Assembly: GCA_026398715.1 (NCBI GenBank)
Contig: JAPLSI010000265.1
Location: forward strand, 1 to 12,474
DNA: 12,474 nucleotides
Reading direction: 5' to 3'
DNA from: Gammaproteobacteria bacterium
GTDB lineage: Bacteria > Pseudomonadota > Gammaproteobacteria > Xanthomonadales > Xanthomonadaceae
Position numbers and translations under genes: made by a program. Shown here piece by piece: positions 6,631 to 12,474 of this stretch. Each line of letters starts with the position of its first letter. Within the stretch, counting starts at the first letter, position 1. A model generated the notes under the pieces. It had not been told where the DNA came from. It saw nothing but the letters and a program-made list of their open reading frames with translations, and did no database searches.

Positions 6631-6730
6631 TCGCCTGAACCCCTTTTTCGTATCGAACCCGGCCCTTGCCCGGTTCGCGGCCTGCCGCAGCCCGGTGGAC
6701 CGAGGGTTTCACCCAGACAAGGCGAGCAAC
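6631..6730 (+). promoter_or_regulatory. Untranslated leader of carA with a possible hairpin
   Basis: About 100 bases separate the predicted transcription start from the carA start codon, long for such a compact region. The leader contains a T5 run after CCCC (6640-6648) and an inverted repeat CGAACC (6654-6659)/GGTTCG (6672-6677). A Shine-Dalgarno-like AAGGCGA (6719-6725) lies 5 bases before the GTG. No known riboswitch is recognised. Pyrimidine- or arginine-responsive control of carAB is common in bacteria, but no specific operator can be identified here. Confidence 0.35.
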
Positions 6731-7855
6731 GTGACCCAATCCGCCATCCTTGCACTCGAAGACGGCACCGTATTCGAGGGCATTTCCGCAGGCGCACCCG
6801 GACTTTCGGTGGGCGAGGTCGTTTTCAATACGGCCATCACCGGCTACCAGGAAATACTCACCGATCCTTCCTACGCGCGGCAGCTGGTGACGCTCACCTC
6901 GCCGCACATCGGCAATACCGGCTGCACCAGCCAGGACGACGAGTCCAACCAGGTCTTCGCTGCGGGATTGATCGTGCGTGACGTACCGCGCCGTCCCAGC
7001 AACTGGCGCAGCCAGGTAAGCCTGCCGGAGTGGCTCAAGGCCCGGGGCGTCGTCGCCATCTCGGATATCGATACCCGCCGCTTGACCCGGCTGCTCCGCG
7101 ACCGTGGGGCGCAAAACGGCGCACTGATGGCCGGGGACATCGATGCCGACAAGGCGATCGAGTGCGCCCGCAAGTTTCCGGGCCTCAAGGGCATGGATCT
7201 CGCGAAAGAGGTCTGCACGAAAACACCCTACGTCTGGACTGAAGGCCAGCTCGACCTCGACAGCCAGCAATTTGTCTCGGTGCCTTCGCGCTACCACGTG
7301 GTCGCCTACGACTTCGGCGTGAAGTACAACATCCTGCGCATGCTCGCCGAGCGCGGCTGCAAAGTGACGGTCGTGCCGGCGCAAACCAGCGCCGCCGACG
7401 TATTTGCGATGAAGCCCGATGGCGTCTTCCTGTCCAATGGGCCCGGCGATCCGGCGCCTTGCGACTACGCCATTGCTGCAACCCGCGAATTCATTGCCGC
7501 CGGCATTCCGTTGTTCGGCATCTGCCTGGGCCACCAGATCCTCGGCCTTGCCACGGGTGCGACCACATCGAAAATGAAATTCGGCCACCACGGCGCCAAC
7601 CATCCGGTCATCGACCTGGCCAGCGGGCGGGTGATGATCACCTCGCAGAACCACGGTTTCGCGGTGGACGAAGCCAGCCTGCCCGCCAACGTGCGCGTCA
7701 CGCACCGGTCCTTGTTCGACGGGTCCAACCAGGGCATCGCCCTGCTTGACGCGCCGGCCTTCAGTTTCCAGGGACACCCCGAGGCCAGCCCCGGGCCGCA
7801 CGACGTCGCTGGCCTGTTCGACCAGTTCACAGCTTCGATGCATGGATCCAGGTAG
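6731..7855 (+). CDS. carA: Carbamoyl-phosphate synthase small subunit (glutamine amidotransferase)
   Basis: CarA hydrolyses glutamine and channels ammonia to CarB, which makes carbamoyl phosphate for arginine and pyrimidine synthesis. From the GTG at 6731 the product has 374 residues, usual for the family. The N-terminal CarA domain opens with [14 protein letters not shown] and has [16 protein letters not shown]. The class I amidotransferase domain starts near residue 190. Its catalytic triad is visible: Cys265 in FGICLGHQ, with His349 and Glu351 in [13 protein letters not shown]. These correspond to E. coli Cys269, His353 and Glu355. I chose the GTG at 6731 rather than the in-frame upstream codon at 6695 because homologues begin M-T-x-x-A, the extra 12 residues are unlike the family, and AAGG lies 8 bases upstream. 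carB follows after 5 bases. Confidence 0.97.
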   Translation: MTQSAILALEDGTVFEGISAGAPGLSVGEVVFNTAITGYQEILTDPSYARQLVTLTSPHIGNTGCTSQDDESNQVFAAGLIVRDVPRRPSNWRSQVSLPEWLKARGVVAISDIDTRRLTRLLRDRGAQNGALMAGDIDADKAIECARKFPGLKGMDLAKEVCTKTPYVWTEGQLDLDSQQFVSVPSRYHVVAYDFGVKYNILRMLAERGCKVTVVPAQTSAADVFAMKPDGVFLSNGPGDPAPCDYAIAATREFIAAGIPLFGICLGHQILGLATGATTSKMKFGHHGANHPVIDLASGRVMITSQNHGFAVDEASLPANVRVTHRSLFDGSNQGIALLDAPAFSFQGHPEASPGPHDVAGLFDQFTASMHGSR

Positions 7856-7860
7856 CCAAA

Positions 7861-11099
<3,239 letters not shown>

Positions 11100-11103
<4 letters not shown>

Positions 11104-11576
11104 TTGCACCGCTGACCACCAAGGGCGCCCAGAAGCTGCGCGATGAACTCGAGCACCTGAAGTCGGTCAAGCGGCCGGCGGTGATCAACGCCATCGCCGA
11201 GGCGCGCGCCCACGGCGACCTCAAGGAAAACGCGGAGTACCATGCCGCCCGCGAACAACAGGGCTTCATCGAGGGGCGCATCCAGCAACTGGAATACACG
11301 CTGTCGCATTCCCAGTTGATTGATGTGGCGACCCTGAATGCAGGCACGCGGGTCGTGTTCGGCGCGACGGTGGAATTGGCCGAGTGCGAGTCGGGCGACG
11401 AGGTCACCTACCAGATCGTCGGCGACCTGGAATCGGACATCAAGCTGGGCATGATCTCGATTTCCTCCCCGATCTCCCGCGCGTTGATCGGCAAGCACGA
11501 GGGCGACACGATCACCATCGAGGCCCCCGGCGGCCAGCGCGAGTACGACATCATCGCGGTTCGTTACGTCGGCTGA
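11100..11576 (+). CDS. greA: Transcription elongation factor GreA
   Basis: GreA enters the secondary channel of RNA polymerase and stimulates cleavage of backtracked transcripts. The 158-residue product has the family's exact size. The N-terminal antiparallel coiled coil covers about residues 1-75. Its acidic tip [19 protein letters not shown] carries Asp40 and Glu43, equivalent to the catalytic-tip residues Asp41 and Glu44 of E. coli GreA. The C-terminal FKBP-like domain includes [19 protein letters not shown] and the closing segment [14 protein letters not shown]. The presence of both acidic tip residues argues for GreA function rather than an inhibitory Gfh-type paralogue. The ATG overlaps the carB stop as ATGA, so translation is probably coupled. 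The carB-greA pairing is conserved in Pseudomonas and xanthomonads. Confidence 0.98.
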
Positions 11577-11606
11577 TCCCTTGCACCTGCCGGCGCCGGA
11601 TACGGC

Positions 11607-12474
11607 ATGAAAACCTCGTCACGGCTCGTGCTGCTGCTGCCCGAACGCAGGCGCTTCAGCGGCCAGGCGCTTTCGAAGGATGTCGCCATGGCGCTTGGGC
11701 GCGCCGATGCCGTGCCGCTGCAATCGCCCGGCGAACGTGCCCAGTTGCTGCGTCATTTCGACCTGTTGCCGCGCGCTTGGCCGATGGCCGCCATCACCCG
11801 CCAGGGCGATCGGGGCGACGCCGGCGGACAGGGTTGGCTGCGGGCCGATCCGGTTTTCATCCGTCCTGAAATGATGGGCGCGCGGCTGATGGCCTGGGGC
11901 AACCTGGGCCTGTCGGCGGCCGAGGCGGAGTCGTTTTTGGAGCCGCTGCGACCAGTCTTTGGCGATGCCGGTTTCCCGATCTCGGCCACCGATCCGGAAC
12001 GTTGGTACCTTTCGCTGCCAGCCGACACCCGCCTGCCGGAATTCCCCTTGCCGATGGACGCGCTGGGCGGCGACATGCTCGCCTTCCTGCCCGAAGGCAA
12101 CGAAGCGCGGCGGTGGCGGTCGCTGGCGAATGAAGCGCAGGTGATCCTTCACAACCATCCGCGCAACCAGGCGCGCCTTTCGGCGGGCTTGCCGCCAGTC
12201 AACTCGTTGTGGTTCTGGGGTGGCGGCCCGCTTCCCGATTCGGTGCGCTGCGATTACGCCAGCGTGACCGGTGCCGACGATGAAATGCTGGCCCTGGCGA
12301 AGCTCGCGGGTTGCCGCCTGCTGCCGACGGAAACAGGCAGCACCTTGGCCGACCTGCGACGTCTTCGCGATTGGCCGGAAGTGGAACAGGCGCACTTGTT
12401 GCCTGGCCTGGCAAAGTTGAATCGTCGCTATTCGTCCGTGCTGCTCGACTTTGCGGACGGCGGCGGTTTCAGGC
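11607..12474 (+). CDS. rpfE: RpfE-type regulatory protein (phosphoglycerate mutase-like), 3'-truncated by the window edge
   Basis: The frame is open from the ATG at 11607 to the window end: 289 residues without a stop, so the C terminus is missing. The product matches the RpfE family, named from the regulation-of-pathogenicity-factors (rpf) region of Xanthomonas campestris and distantly related to cofactor-independent phosphoglycerate mutases; its biochemical role is poorly defined. Diagnostic segments are RLVLLLPERRRF near the N terminus, ADPVFIRPEMMGARLMA (80-96), LHNHPRNQARLSAGLP (181-196) and PVNSLWFWGGG (197-207). No signal peptide is seen. The gene lies 30 bases after greA with only a weak GGA before the ATG; it may be read through from carAB-greA, since no terminator is visible in the gap. 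In xanthomonads greA, rpfE and recJ lie near each other, so recJ may follow just outside the window. Confidence 0.87.
   Translation, partial: MKTSSRLVLLLPERRRFSGQALSKDVAMALGRADAVPLQSPGERAQLLRHFDLLPRAWPMAAITRQGDRGDAGGQGWLRADPVFIRPEMMGARLMAWGNLGLSAAEAESFLEPLRPVFGDAGFPISATDPERWYLSLPADTRLPEFPLPMDALGGDMLAFLPEGNEARRWRSLANEAQVILHNHPRNQARLSAGLPPVNSLWFWGGGPLPDSVRCDYASVTGADDEMLALAKLAGCRLLPTETGSTLADLRRLRDWPEVEQAHLLPGLAKLNRRYSSVLLDFADGGGFR

Noticed and set aside
6695..6730. Upstream extension of carA to 6695
   Set aside because: The added 12 residues do not resemble CarA N termini, whereas the GTG at 6731 gives a standard N terminus with a Shine-Dalgarno.

Overview
The window is a GC-rich chromosomal segment from what looks like a gammaproteobacterium, probably of the Xanthomonadales/Lysobacterales. 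The taxonomic inference rests on two things: the dnaJ ... dapB-carA-carB-greA gene order, which is the order known from Pseudomonas and related gammaproteobacteria, and an RpfE-type gene directly after greA, as in the rpf regions of xanthomonads. No RNA genes, CRISPR arrays, insertion sequences or phage genes are visible. No intergenic gap reaches 300 bases, and coding density is very high.

Layout. (1) Positions 1-878 (+) hold the C-terminal part of dnaJ, the class A Hsp40 co-chaperone. (2) Positions 892-4235 (-) hold a two-gene operon: a choline-kinase/APH-fold small-molecule kinase, then, 8 bases downstream, a dimethylglycine/sarcosine dehydrogenase-like flavoprotein fused to a GcvT-type folate-binding module. 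This operon converges on dnaJ. (3) A 125-base divergent intergenic region (4236-4360) carries candidate promoters. (4) Positions 4361-5143 (+) hold an inositol-monophosphatase-family phosphatase most like HisN histidinol-phosphatase. (5) Positions 5203-5802 (+) hold an exported protein of unknown function, followed 16 bases later by dapB (5819-6544), which ends in a clear intrinsic terminator (6572-6604). (6) A compact promoter and a leader of roughly 100 bases precede carA-carB-greA (6731-11576), a tight operon with a 5-base gap and then a 4-base ATGA overlap. (7) rpfE (11607 to the window end) follows and runs off the window.

Function. Most of the window is housekeeping: protein folding (DnaJ), lysine/diaminopimelate synthesis (DapB), carbamoyl phosphate for arginine and pyrimidines (CarAB) and rescue of backtracked RNA polymerase (GreA). 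The accessory part is the four-gene block between dnaJ and dapB, which interrupts the usual dnaJ-dapB adjacency. Its kinase plus folate-linked N-methyl-amine oxidase suggests metabolism of a methylated amine such as a choline or glycine-betaine derivative; the substrate is not determined. I found no convincing new defence, mobile or RNA system. The most useful leads are this accessory block, the unknown exported protein and the carA leader.
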